From contig JAFCMP010000021.1 in NCBI GenBank assembly GCA_017506865.1, forward strand, positions 186,001 through 250,000: a stretch of 64,000 bases of DNA. Reading direction: 5' to 3'. Of the stretch, positions 9,627-18,399 are shown one piece after another. A program made the translations under genes and the position numbers. The DNA is from Tribonema minus. Taxonomy: Eukaryota; Sar; Xanthophyceae; Tribonematales; Tribonemataceae. Numbering within the stretch: position 1 is the first letter of the stretch; the number at the start of each line of letters is the position of its first letter. The notes below the pieces were generated by a model, which was not told the origin of the DNA, ran no database searches, and saw only the letters and a program-made list of their open reading frames with translations.

Positions 9627-9803
9627 ATGACAGACGTGTTCGTCGTCATCCCTGCTAGGTCGTCCACCCCTGAAGCAGTTCTCTTTTGTAAGGAGGATGC
9701 AGTGTATTTGTGCCAGCTGTACTCGCGAGGGGCTGCAGCTTATCGCCTGCCGATCGGTCAATGTTACAACAGTGTGAAAGTTTACGAAAAGTTCGGCTCC
9801 TGA
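9627..9803 (+). CDS. Small open frame, 58 residues
   Basis: ATG at 9627 opens 58 codons (MTDVFVVIPARSSTPEAVLF...) ending in TGA at 9803. It is not recognised. The pattern of a beta strand, acidic turn and helix is loosely like the start of the next broken gene, so the two could be related small proteins. Short length keeps confidence low. Confidence 0.35.
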   Translation: MTDVFVVIPARSSTPEAVLFCKEDAVYLCQLYSRGAAAYRLPIGQCYNSVKVYEKFGS

Positions 9804-9865
9804 TGATGATGATGATCGCCTCCGCGTGTATGAACTGCTTCACAGATAATAGATGCATTCGGGAG

Positions 9866-10402
9866 ATGATCATGTACGCTGTCGGCCATTTTGAGAGTTA
9901 CGAGGAATCTCATCAGGAGTACAGCATTGATGCTGTGTTTGACACAGCGGATGCGGCATGTGCATTCTCAGAATCGTATCCTCACGTGTAATTTGACGTT
10001 GTCGAGCTTGAACTCAATGCAATACCTGAGCGCTTCGCTGACCACGACGCGAGAACCTGTTCTCAATGCACAGGTGACACCAGTAGGGCTTATGTGCGCC
10101 ACTTCAACGAGGAGAAGCGCATCAACCGAGAAATCACAGAGCAAACTGTCACCGACCTTACAAATGTTATCGTGGCCGCAACAGTTACATCACCACACTA
10201 TCTAGTGCGTGAGCTCGCCGCAGCTGTGCAGTGTAGCAGCATCAGCGACCTGCAACTGCGCAGTACGTGTGAAGCTGCGCTCAGCACGGAGCCACCGCTG
10301 CCAACGCATCTGCTGCGGACGGTGCAAGAGCTGGTGATCATGCTCACACAGAAAGCGCGTGATGACATGCCCTGCATCACATGCAACACTGCATCTGGCT
10401 GA
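9866..10402 (+). pseudogene. Small viral-type protein interrupted by an in-frame TAA
   Basis: From ATG 9866 the frame reads YAVGHFESYEESHQEYSIDA...FSESYPHV, meets TAA at 9989-9991, and continues in the same frame as FDVVELELNAIP... for 136 more codons to 10402. The first part has the look of small NCLDV proteins that pair an I-x-x-VF strand with an AxxFxxxY helix and then an FDVVE strand, so the stop splits one domain. A CSQC pair follows. An intron covering the stop was tested by eye and did not restore the frame. Either a nonsense mutation or read-through. Confidence 0.45.
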
Positions 10403-10453
10403 AAAACATGTAAGCTTTTCCGTTCGGTGCTGCTGTAGCGAGCAGTTTTCACA

Positions 10454-12043
10454 TCACTTCCAAAATACTTGCAGCGCGACGTACACATTGAATGTTTCAA
10501 CCAGCAGCGACGGCAGAAAATTGTAGAATGGGTAGCCTTGCGCAATCCGCATTGCACAGCCCGCATATAATGCCAGCATCTGTGCCAGTGTTACGTGCAG
10601 CAGCATTGCCATGGCAAAGTTGTATCGCTTGTTTTTCGTCTTGCCAGCTGCGCCCCCAGTGGATTGCCACGCCATTCTATCTCCAGCAAACTTGTCGTAG
10701 AGCGCAACGAGGTGCGCGCTGTATTGAAGCCAGCGTATGCGAATGCACTCAAAACCGAAGTGTTGCGTGTTCCAAGCTCGCATCGCGCAGAACGGGAACA
10801 GCAGGGAAGGCAGGGCGAAAAAGGTATTGTACCACATGACGAGGTGGGGCCGTGTATACACCAAAATGATGGCGGGCACTGCATTCACAAAGATGGACAG
10901 CGCTGTAGCAGAGTAGTAGAGACCGCCGGTCGCGTAGCACATTTTCTGTGCTCTAGTCAAGCGTGAGTGCCAAAATTCTGCTGACGTCGTCAGCATAAGT
11001 GACCCTGTACACCAGCGGTAGTTTTGAGTAAAGAACGCCTTCTTCTCATCCGGGCAGGTCCCCATCGACAAGGGCAAAGGGAGGTACTGTACCCTCCATC
11101 CAGCGTTGGTTAAAAGGAAGCCCGTGTAACAATCTTCCGAATACCCCACGTTAGCAGTACCGCCGAGCGGGTCGAGTGCGGTCCGACGGTACACTGCACA
11201 GCTGCCGACGCAAATTGTGGCATTGAATCGTTGCCTGTTCTGCTGTATAATCCGGTAGAAGCCTTCCTGAATGCTACCCGCCCCCCTTTCGACCCACGTT
11301 TGTGTCGGCTTCACCCTGAAGTACTGCGGAGTCTGTAGTATGCAGACGTCAGGATATGTAAAGTAGGGCACGGTATGTTCTAGGAAATCTGTCCGGGGGC
11401 AAAAGTCTGCGTCGAAAATGACAATGAGATCACCATCCGTGTGAGCGAACGCATACATCAAGTTTCCCGCTTTCTTCATGTGACCCGGATCAGGGCGGCG
11501 CATGTAGTTGAATTTGTACTGCTTGGCCAGTGCCTCGATCGATTTCGGCCTGGGACCGTCATCCAACGCGTACACTTTGAATTTGTTGGGGTACCAGTTC
11601 ATCTTTGCCACGAGACTGAACGTGTTCTGGATCACCTCTATCGGTTCACCGCATGAAGGCAAGAACACGTCGACCGTGGGGGTGTAATCTGTGCACTCTG
11701 CTAACAGCTTCTGATGGTCAGTATATATGAAATCCTTACCCCACACGCCGACGCCAAAATACGATATGAGTAGGTAGACGCTCATCAGCAGTGCCATCGG
11801 AGCGAAGAAAGGTTCCACCGATGTGAACAGCCAGAGACCGGTGCATAGGGGGACGCATGAAATGATACCGAAGCCTATGATAAACGCTCGCTTCGTGTCC
11901 ACATAAGACATCATTTGCTCGTCTGTAGGGGCAGACGGGAGGACGGTGGTGTCTCCGCTGTTTTCTTGGTGGATGAGAGAGAGTCCCTCCTCTAGTGATG
12001 AGGAGGCTTTTATGATGTGTGCCCATGATTGGACCAGAGGCAT
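10454..12043 (-). CDS. Membrane glycosyltransferase family 2, cellulose/hyaluronan synthase-like
   Basis: 529 residues from ATG 12043 (a TTG lies three codons upstream). The family adds sugars from a nucleotide sugar to a growing polysaccharide across a membrane. The processive GT2 motifs are present: DDG (about 151), DAD (201-203), TPQ, SED (about 294) and QNYRW (330-334). Two membrane spans precede the catalytic domain and about four follow, as in cellulose synthases. It could build a surface glycan on the host cell or virion. It is convergent with the broken gene at 9866. Confidence 0.85.
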   Translation of the reverse strand: MPLVQSWAHIIKASSSLEEGLSLIHQENSGDTTVLPSAPTDEQMMSYVDTKRAFIIGFGIISCVPLCTGLWLFTSVEPFFAPMALLMSVYLLISYFGVGVWGKDFIYTDHQKLLAECTDYTPTVDVFLPSCGEPIEVIQNTFSLVAKMNWYPNKFKVYALDDGPRPKSIEALAKQYKFNYMRRPDPGHMKKAGNLMYAFAHTDGDLIVIFDADFCPRTDFLEHTVPYFTYPDVCILQTPQYFRVKPTQTWVERGAGSIQEGFYRIIQQNRQRFNATICVGSCAVYRRTALDPLGGTANVGYSEDCYTGFLLTNAGWRVQYLPLPLSMGTCPDEKKAFFTQNYRWCTGSLMLTTSAEFWHSRLTRAQKMCYATGGLYYSATALSIFVNAVPAIILVYTRPHLVMWYNTFFALPSLLFPFCAMRAWNTQHFGFECIRIRWLQYSAHLVALYDKFAGDRMAWQSTGGAAGKTKNKRYNFAMAMLLHVTLAQMLALYAGCAMRIAQGYPFYNFLPSLLVETFNVYVALQVFWK

Positions 12044-12181
12044 TACAGCCAAATGCCTTTGCTCTCTGTAAACATTATTAAAGACTTACAATCAGTCTGC
12101 AGCCTCCTGCAGCACTGAGGACGATGTGCACCAGCCACAGCATACGCCACACACAATCAAATTCAAAAGTCTCCGTTTAAT

Positions 12182-13441
12182 TTATTCAGAGTCGGCGTCC
12201 GCACAACTCCTGATGAGCCTCTTCACTCTGCTGCTGCTCGTGCTCTTCAGCACATGGGCTATGTCCCGCTTGCGCGCGCTGCCGCTGTCGATCAGCATCT
12301 TAATGACGCACCGGCTGTTCACGCAGTCGTCGACGACGGTCTTGCCGTCGCCCGCCGGACAGGCCGCCATGTACTGAAAGTGACCTTGGCGCAGTACGAG
12401 TCTCACGAACCTCGCACCTCTGAGCTTGGTAACGATGCGCGGGACGTTCAAAGCTACGCCGGCTATATTCAAAGTGCTCCACTGATCGGCGCCCGCATCG
12501 CACAGCTTACCTAGCAACTTGTCGATTTCTGTTGCTCTGATCCATTTCTGTGAAGTCGCGAGCGCGACCATGATGAGGGGTGAGACGGTATCATCTCTCC
12601 CCCCGCACGCGTTGATGTCAGCTCCCCACGCCATCAGCGCCGTCGCGCAGTCCGTTCTGACCGACGCGCAAGCTTTGTGCAACGGCGTGTGCCCGTGTTC
12701 GTCGCGGGACTCTATCAAGTCCGGGTCAGCGCACAGCAGCGCGTTGAGCGCATCGACGTAATTCTCCTGCACGGCCACGTGAACCAGATTACCCCTCCCG
12801 TGGATGCCGTCCTTCAGCAGCTGCACCATATGATCGTTGTCGTCCGGCTTGTCATCCTGCTCATCCGGTTCCCCGTACTCCTCCGATTCCTCGTCCTCCG
12901 TGTCTCGGCCTTCTCCGTCTCCCCCCTCCTCACTGTCCGGAGGCGTCATGGCACTCCCCAGCAATCTAACGATCGCCGGCATACGCCTGACCGCCTGACA
13001 CAGACCCGTCACGTTGCGGGTCTGGATGTATCTTACCGCCAGCGCCCAGAGCTCCTTTTCGCTCATGCCGCCCGCATCGGCGTCTATCTCATGGCGCAGA
13101 TCGAAGCCACACGGCGCCCCCGTGACGTGCGCGTCGCACACGTCGTACACGTAAGCGCGCATATAGTCCAGGTCTCGAGGGCAGGGAGGCCTTCTGGCGA
13201 CGGAAACCCGCCAAGGCAGGATCGATATCAGATGAGCAGTCACCCTCCCGCCGCTGTCCTTCTTGCTATCGTCATGAGATATGTGGATCCACCGCTTCTT
13301 GTTTGACTTCTCTTCTGCCACCACGACCCGGATGACGCCACGCATTGTGGAGTGCAGGAGCTTGCATATTGTGTATCCCTGTCTCTGAGTGTCCCAGTCA
13401 TCCCCCCCGGTCTTGCTCCAGTGATGCCATGTGGTGCGCAT
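12182..13441 (-). CDS. Ankyrin-repeat protein with acidic linker
   Basis: About 419 residues. The centre carries a long acidic run (DSEEGGDGEGRDTEDEESEEYG...). It is followed by ankyrin repeats: GNLVHVAVQENYVDALNALL, then HGHTPLHKACASV and GADINACGG. The end is basic and may be a binding tail. The N-terminal 150 residues are unrecognised. I use ATG 13441; an ATG at 13507 is in frame but would run antisense through the catalytic block of the divergent OTU-like gene. The start codons of the two genes overlap in one CATG at 13439-13442. Confidence 0.7.
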   Translation of the reverse strand: MRTTWHHWSKTGGDDWDTQRQGYTICKLLHSTMRGVIRVVVAEEKSNKKRWIHISHDDSKKDSGGRVTAHLISILPWRVSVARRPPCPRDLDYMRAYVYDVCDAHVTGAPCGFDLRHEIDADAGGMSEKELWALAVRYIQTRNVTGLCQAVRRMPAIVRLLGSAMTPPDSEEGGDGEGRDTEDEESEEYGEPDEQDDKPDDNDHMVQLLKDGIHGRGNLVHVAVQENYVDALNALLCADPDLIESRDEHGHTPLHKACASVRTDCATALMAWGADINACGGRDDTVSPLIMVALATSQKWIRATEIDKLLGKLCDAGADQWSTLNIAGVALNVPRIVTKLRGARFVRLVLRQGHFQYMAACPAGDGKTVVDDCVNSRCVIKMLIDSGSARKRDIAHVLKSTSSSRVKRLIRSCADADSE

Positions 13442-13874
13442 GGCAGATTTAATGTGCTGCGAGCAGTGTAAGCATTCACAAGACATGAGTTGCATGTTCG
13501 TCAGCATCGGACAGCTTTTGGGAAAGGACCCTCAGTCCCTGCGCGAGGAGGTCGTCGACTACATGCTTCATCACGGCGACATGGTGTGGCAAGACATGCC
13601 AATAAAAGAGTGGGTGCATCATAGCGCGGAAGCGCAGAACGTGACGCTGGAGAGCTACACACAGAGCATGAAGAGGTCATCTGAGTGGGGGGGGTGCATG
13701 GAGCTAATCTGCATGTCGTTCATGTACGAAGTGTGCATCTTGGTCGTGCTTAGAGATTCTAGTAAGTGCATTGCAGTAGGTGACCCTGCCTTGCCGACTC
13801 TCATCATCGGGTACAATGGCTCCCACTACGTACCTATCAGGCGTGGGCCACCGCTTGTGCACAGTGATGTCTGA
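13440..13874 (+). CDS. OTU-like cysteine protease
   Basis: 144 residues. The OTU deubiquitinase family has D-x-x-C near the N-terminus, a WGG block, and a catalytic His in HY. Here QDMSCMF gives Asp15 and Cys18. SLREEVVDYM follows, then SEWGGCMELICMSFMYEVCI and GSHYVPI with His129. Order and spacing match a minimal OTU domain, so removal of ubiquitin or a similar tag in the host is likely. The start ATG at 13440 overlaps the ATG of the divergent ankyrin gene; Met5 is an alternative. Confidence 0.65.
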   Translation: MADLMCCEQCKHSQDMSCMFVSIGQLLGKDPQSLREEVVDYMLHHGDMVWQDMPIKEWVHHSAEAQNVTLESYTQSMKRSSEWGGCMELICMSFMYEVCILVVLRDSSKCIAVGDPALPTLIIGYNGSHYVPIRRGPPLVHSDV

Positions 13875-13934
13875 GTACGTGCATCGACGAATCACGACGT
13901 TAATCCTTTTGCAAATTAAACATTACGTCTCGTG

Positions 13935-14043
13935 AATCTCATAAATCTCATAAATCTCATAAATCTCATAAATCTCATAAATCTCGTAAATCTCGCGAAT
14001 CTGCTGAATCTCGCGAATCTGCTGAATCTGCTGAATCCGCTGA
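13935..14043. repeat. 9-bp tandem repeat tract (AATCTCATA-type)
   Basis: About twelve copies of a 9-base unit (AATCTCATA, drifting to AATCTCGCG and AATCTGCTG) lie between the OTU gene and the clamp-loader gene, ending 37 bp before ATG 14081. Similar AATC-based short-period tracts occur at 40562-40735 and 59577-59690. Confidence 0.85.
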
Positions 14044-14080
14044 AAGTACGCGCGCGAACCGATCACTCACTTCACGGGAC

Positions 14081-15214
14081 ATGTCATCTCTGCCGCGATT
14101 CGTAAACTGGGGCGACGCCCTCACCGTGGTGCGTACCGTGGAGGAGAACGATGACATACAGACACCCCAGAACAGCATGTGGACCGACTACACTGCGCCG
14201 AAAACACTTTCAGACGTGGTTGGCAATTCGGATGCTGTGGCTAGAGTGGATTCGTGGTTCGCGGGGCCGCGAACCGCGCCGCTCATCATTCACGGTCCGC
14301 CGGGCACAGGCAAGACGACCTTGGTGAGGCTCTGTGCTGCGAAGCACGACGTCGCCCTATTTTCCAGCGGAGCTGATGAGCCCAGAACACAGGCGCAGCT
14401 CACAGGCATCATCAACAATGCGACTGCGCTGAGGCAGACAATGTTCCTCGATGATGCAGACATGTTCGTGTTTGAGCCATCGGGGATAGCGTGCTTGTCG
14501 AAGTGTATCAGAAAACCCGGGGGGGGTTCAGTCATAGTTTGCTTCAATTCAATCGCAGACCCCAGACTGTCGCCGCTGATCAACATGAAGACGTCCGTAA
14601 GGATAGCGATGAAGCAGATAGACGCGGCCGCTCTAGTGACTCGTGCGCAGAGGTGCGCCAGGATGGTCAGCAGGTCCCTCACCTACTTTGATGCTCTGGT
14701 ACTCGCAAGCAGGAGCTGCGGCGATGCGAGGCGCTTGATAATAGATATGCAGGTCGAGGCGATAGACAACGTGTGTCCCCCCCAGAAGAGGAAGCGCGTT
14801 CGCTCGCCTACACTGCAGCACGACAATGCTATCGTGGTGAAGCCATCGTTTCAAGACGCTCTCTCCCCGCACGACGCTACAGTTGCTCCCCTCAAGTGCC
14901 TTGAAATGGCGTGGGGGGGGTGGCTCAAGTGCGTCAAGACAGATATGCACGTGCGCCGGTTGTCGGATCTGGCAGACTCAATAAGCGATGCCGACCTCGT
15001 GATCGGTACGATGATGGAGATAGCCGATCTACATGAGACGGAGGACAAGGACTTCTCTAGCGTCGAAGCCGAACTTCAATACTCCAGCATTCAGCGTCGC
15101 TTGTCGCTCTTCAGAGAGCACAACGGGTGCGATGATTCTGATGAGCAGCTGCTGGAGATGATGAAAGCGGTACCGACACCGCGCCACAGAACAAAGTTCG
15201 AATACGTACATTAA
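14081..15214 (+). CDS. Clamp-loader ATPase, RFC large-subunit-like
   Basis: 377 residues. Loads the sliding clamp onto primed DNA. MWTDYTAPKTLSDVVGN at residues 33-49 matches the start of RFC1-type AAA+ modules. Walker A is GPPGTGKT (72-79) and Walker B is LDDAD (123-127), followed by a sensor-1 Asn (CFNS). The typical SRC arginine finger motif of small RFC subunits is not seen, which favours a large-subunit-like role. The C-terminal collar region is divergent. It is followed by the channel gene after 35 bp on the same strand. Confidence 0.8.
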   Translation: MSSLPRFVNWGDALTVVRTVEENDDIQTPQNSMWTDYTAPKTLSDVVGNSDAVARVDSWFAGPRTAPLIIHGPPGTGKTTLVRLCAAKHDVALFSSGADEPRTQAQLTGIINNATALRQTMFLDDADMFVFEPSGIACLSKCIRKPGGGSVIVCFNSIADPRLSPLINMKTSVRIAMKQIDAAALVTRAQRCARMVSRSLTYFDALVLASRSCGDARRLIIDMQVEAIDNVCPPQKRKRVRSPTLQHDNAIVVKPSFQDALSPHDATVAPLKCLEMAWGGWLKCVKTDMHVRRLSDLADSISDADLVIGTMMEIADLHETEDKDFSSVEAELQYSSIQRRLSLFREHNGCDDSDEQLLEMMKAVPTPRHRTKFEYVH

Positions 15215-15249
15215 ACTCTGCGCGTTTAAGTACAGTAACCAACGAGAAA

Positions 15250-16818
15250 ATGCGGTACACATCGGTCATAGCTGGAGCCGTGCTGTCAGTGCCGTTCTTC
15301 GTGTCGTTCGCGATACTGCTAAAACCTGGCTGGCTGCTGGTGGTGGGGTGCAACATTGTCGCCTGCCCGATCATCAGAGTAGCTTGCTTCTGGCTGCTCG
15401 AGAAAGTGCAGCTGTCGAATTGGGGTGAGAATGATATGGCATACCTTTGCACGCTCATGTCGTCTCAACTCTCATTGCTGATCTGCTCCATAGTCTTTGT
15501 TAGCTCTGCGAATGCTTACGGAGGCTCACATGCTCTCGAACGACTGTCATGGCTCTGTGTGATGTACAGCGCGGTGTTCACCTTTCAGAAAGCCGTGCTC
15601 TTGTTTATAACAGCCAACGTCACGTGGAAGTCGTACCTCTCACGCATTCAAGATACGGTCATGGCGCACCAGATCGTTCAAGGTTTCAAGAATTTTGTCG
15701 CAGAGGAGACGACGGTGATAGACATTGACTGCGCACTCAGCAGAGACTCGCTGCTGTCGCTCAAGTCTGTGCACCGAGCGAAGGACATCACCGATGTGAG
15801 TTTCACAGACGACCCCAGTCAGCTTTTTGACACGGTACTGAGTAGCAAAAAGCTCCGGCTTTCATCCGGCAAAGCACCAATGTACAACACCCTGATGAAG
15901 CGGTTGATGCTTTCACCTCATCGAGAAGTGGCTGCAGGGCCGGCATCTACACCGTCAGCACCATATTCAGGACAGCATCTCACGACCGAGCACATCAAGG
16001 TTATATTTGGTAACACTGCGATGCACGTCGCAGAGATACTGGATCGGAACGGGGACGGATTAGTCGACAAGGAAGAGTTCGTTCGAATTTTTGAAGACAT
16101 ACGGTCCGATGCAGTCAATCTGAAAGAGACACTAAAAGATTTTGAAAAAATCAGTGAGACATTGAACAGGGCGCTCACAGCACTGTCGCTGATAGTCACC
16201 TCGTTTGCTGCGCTGGCAATACTCGGTGTCAACCTCCTTCAAAATTCGGTAGTGATCGTCTCCGTTTTCGTAGCATCGAGCATAGTTTTCGGCTCGTCGA
16301 TGCAACGTTTCTTTGAGGGAATTATACTCGTTTTCGCCAGTAAACCTTATGAAGTAGGAGACCGCGTGCTTATTGACGGCATGTATTTGCTGGTGAAAAA
16401 TATCAGTATTCTGACGACGACTTCAGTTGGTGCTGACGGCCAATATTGTATCCTATCAAACTCTCAGCTCAAGGACGCCGTCATCATCAACGCCTACAGG
16501 TCTGGGGAGTCATCGCAGCGGTGGTCCATCCTAGTTCCTTGCACAGTGCCGCCGACATATTGTGAGGATCTCGAGGCCCACCTTAAAAACTTGAACGTGG
16601 TAGGTGTGGAAGGAATAGACTGCTGGTTCGATAAGTGCAGAGCTGACGGGGTCAACGACGTTATCATTGTATCTGCCCGGCAGAGGACTAACTTTCAAAA
16701 TGTTGTGACGAAGGCGAGAATAGGAAAACAGCTAGCAGCAGGCATCAAAGTTTTCACGGCAGACCTGCCTTCCCCAGCACACATCCTTGCCACGCCGGGG
16801 TTCGGCGAGAATGTTTGA
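15250..16818 (+). CDS. MscS-type mechanosensitive channel with an EF-hand
   Basis: 522 residues. Several membrane spans occupy residues 5-130. A calcium-binding EF-hand loop lies at 265-277 (DRNGDGLVDKEEF). Two more hydrophobic segments and the MscS beta domain follow (SKPYEVGDRVLIDGMYLLV, then LSNSQL). The same order, spans then EF-hand then MscS, is known from eukaryotic MscS channels of fungi and plants, so the gene was probably taken from a eukaryote. It may relieve osmotic stress or release ER calcium in the host cell. Confidence 0.8.
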   Translation: MRYTSVIAGAVLSVPFFVSFAILLKPGWLLVVGCNIVACPIIRVACFWLLEKVQLSNWGENDMAYLCTLMSSQLSLLICSIVFVSSANAYGGSHALERLSWLCVMYSAVFTFQKAVLLFITANVTWKSYLSRIQDTVMAHQIVQGFKNFVAEETTVIDIDCALSRDSLLSLKSVHRAKDITDVSFTDDPSQLFDTVLSSKKLRLSSGKAPMYNTLMKRLMLSPHREVAAGPASTPSAPYSGQHLTTEHIKVIFGNTAMHVAEILDRNGDGLVDKEEFVRIFEDIRSDAVNLKETLKDFEKISETLNRALTALSLIVTSFAALAILGVNLLQNSVVIVSVFVASSIVFGSSMQRFFEGIILVFASKPYEVGDRVLIDGMYLLVKNISILTTTSVGADGQYCILSNSQLKDAVIINAYRSGESSQRWSILVPCTVPPTYCEDLEAHLKNLNVVGVEGIDCWFDKCRADGVNDVIIVSARQRTNFQNVVTKARIGKQLAAGIKVFTADLPSPAHILATPGFGENV

Positions 16819-16831
16819 AATGAGAACACGG

Positions 16832-17029
16832 TCATGATGACAGAAACATCAAAGCGAGCAATATAAGACCGGCAATGCATGAGTACATGCCCCCCTTGCG
16901 AACAGTAGGATCAAACAATTTGTCTTTGCGGGATTTCTTGCGCTGCTCTAGTCCCCACGTCGACCCTCCAGCACCAACTAGCAGTAGGCTGACAGTGAGC
17001 ATGACGTTGGCAAACAAGTGAGCGTTCAT
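16832..17029 (-). CDS. Small two-span membrane protein
   Basis: 65 residues from ATG 17029 (a GTG lies eight codons upstream). Hydrophobic stretches VMLTVSLLLVGAGG and CIAGLILLALMFL flank a basic loop (EQRKKSRKDK). It is convergent with the channel gene, 13 bp apart. Not recognised; the pattern fits small virion membrane proteins. Confidence 0.5.
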   Translation of the reverse strand: MNAHLFANVMLTVSLLLVGAGGSTWGLEQRKKSRKDKLFDPTVRKGGMYSCIAGLILLALMFLSS

Positions 17030-17129
17030 GGTTGAGTCTACGTATATGAACACAATAAAATGCTCCGTTTAGTTTGGTGCGTCATACAAAAAACCGGGAG
17101 CAAAGTAGGTACCTCCCACTTTTCATTAG

Positions 17130-17315
17130 TTATGCAGTTGGCTGTGCCTCCATCGCAGCAGCCCTGCGTGCTGCTTCATCTGCCGTCGCCTTTTCGTCGT
17201 ACATTCTGCCGATCTTCCGCATCATCCAACCCCATGGTGAGAAGTTGACGTGGGGGTGAGTTTGTGCAAAGGACGGTGTGTGCACGGAGGCGTCCATATG
17301 TTTGGAGCTGTCCAT
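17130..17315 (-). CDS. Possible small protein, 61 residues
   Basis: ATG at 17315 opens 61 codons with a tryptophan-rich centre (NFSPWGWMMRKIG) and an Ala-rich helical tail. It lies on the same strand as its neighbours in an otherwise empty gap. Frames are also open on the other strand, so this is weakly supported. Confidence 0.35.
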   Translation of the reverse strand: MDSSKHMDASVHTPSFAQTHPHVNFSPWGWMMRKIGRMYDEKATADEAARRAAAMEAQPTA

Positions 17316-17376
17316 GTTTGTTTAACAGAGTATACATTTGAATGATGCAGTGTTGACAGCAGTACGTCCCAGCTTT

Positions 17377-17787
17377 CTAACCGACGTGCTCGACAACGTC
17401 AAACCATCCTGTGCGCAGCACATTATCCTTGATCTCTGAGTGGTCCAACATCACCCGCAGCATTTCCTGCTCTTTCGCTGTAAGCGCCATGTCCATCACC
17501 TCAGTAGGATCAACAGTTATAATGCGCGGACGATTGTCGTCAAACCATGATGCACTGTGCATTGCGTAGTATTTGGTCGCCAGCAGCCTCTCATCACTTT
17601 GCGCTTGGTGAACGAGAATCAGGACCGGCGACATGGTAGAGCGTTGACCGGGGACAGGATCCAGGATTATGGTGCAGTACCTGACGCCGGTCCTCAACAA
17701 TTTTTCAAGGTCTGGTACAACATCAAATCGATCGACAGGGTGTTTGAGAACGACATAGTATTCGAGGCCGCGATTGACCATTATCAT
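17377..17787 (-). CDS. Unknown protein, 136 residues
   Basis: The ATG at 17787 gives a compact protein with alternating strand/helix pattern (YYVVLKHPVDRFDVVPDL, YCTIILDPVPG, RPRIITVDPTEVM). No family is recognised. The open frame runs on upstream to 18132, but that part looks like chance antisense coding and has no conserved look. An AT-rich AATATT element at 17809-17822, 22 bp upstream of ATG 17787, supports this start. Confidence 0.5.
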   Translation of the reverse strand: MIMVNRGLEYYVVLKHPVDRFDVVPDLEKLLRTGVRYCTIILDPVPGQRSTMSPVLILVHQAQSDERLLATKYYAMHSASWFDDNRPRIITVDPTEVMDMALTAKEQEMLRVMLDHSEIKDNVLRTGWFDVVEHVG

Positions 17788-17808
17788 CCTGCGTATATTG
17801 CATGAACC

Positions 17809-17822
17809 AATATTTAATATTT
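17809..17822 (-). promoter_or_regulatory. AATATT-type element upstream of the 17787 start
   Basis: AATATTTAATATTT, read on the minus strand as AAATATTAAATATT, 22 bp before the ATG. Similar elements precede several other genes (29018, 39152, 43567, 45788, 51463). Confidence 0.4.
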
Positions 17823-17933
17823 GCGCACCTTGACATGATATATATGAACCTGAATCACTGTTCAGCATCACTGTAGCAGTGCATGTGTGCGCACAGTTAC
17901 TGGAAAACATTTTGTGTTGCATTGACAAACAAA

Positions 17934-18337
17934 CATGTTCAGGCCAGCACTTCTCACTCTCAAGCGTAGCGCCCACTCGTTGCCCACCGTCAAGGCAGCG
18001 CATGGACTGAAAGAGGTCGTCGTCTATCACACGTTCTTTCCATGCCCCCGAGCTGTTGTACGTGCCATGCAGGGGCCCTATAGCAGACTTGCTCGCCAAT
18101 AGAGGTGTGGTGGATCTCAATGAGGTGCACAACCAACATGAGATCGACGCGTACGCAATTCAGCATGGCATTACAGCGAATAGCCTAAAAGCGCCAGTGG
18201 CTGTGGTCGGTACGATGCATTGGTACGACTTTGACCCTCCTGTGCCCTTTTCACCGGGCGTGAAAAGCTACCTACCTGTCTTCTATCCGTGGACACGTGA
18301 TCATGACGAAATGGAGCCCGCGCATGGAGTGATGTGA
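17934..18337 (+). pseudogene. Possible frame-shifted gene with mitochondrial-leader-like start
   Basis: ATG 17934 opens 55 codons beginning MFRPALLTLKRSAHSL, a basic amphipathic start like a mitochondrial targeting peptide. Before it ends, a second frame without ATG opens at 18011 and runs to 18337 (ANRGVVDLNEV..., PVAVVGTMHWYDFDPPVP). The two overlap and could be one gene broken by an indel or an intron I could not define. No family is recognised. Confidence 0.3.
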
Positions 18338-18399
18338 TACACATGTGCCGGAAAGCAGTATATAACAAGAGCGAGGCGGGGGTAAATGTGAAGTGACGT

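Noticed and set aside
17788-18132. N-terminal extension of the 17377-17787 gene
   Set aside because: Sequence loo ks like antisense of the plus-strand frames and lacks ordered structure; the AATATT element supports the shorter start.
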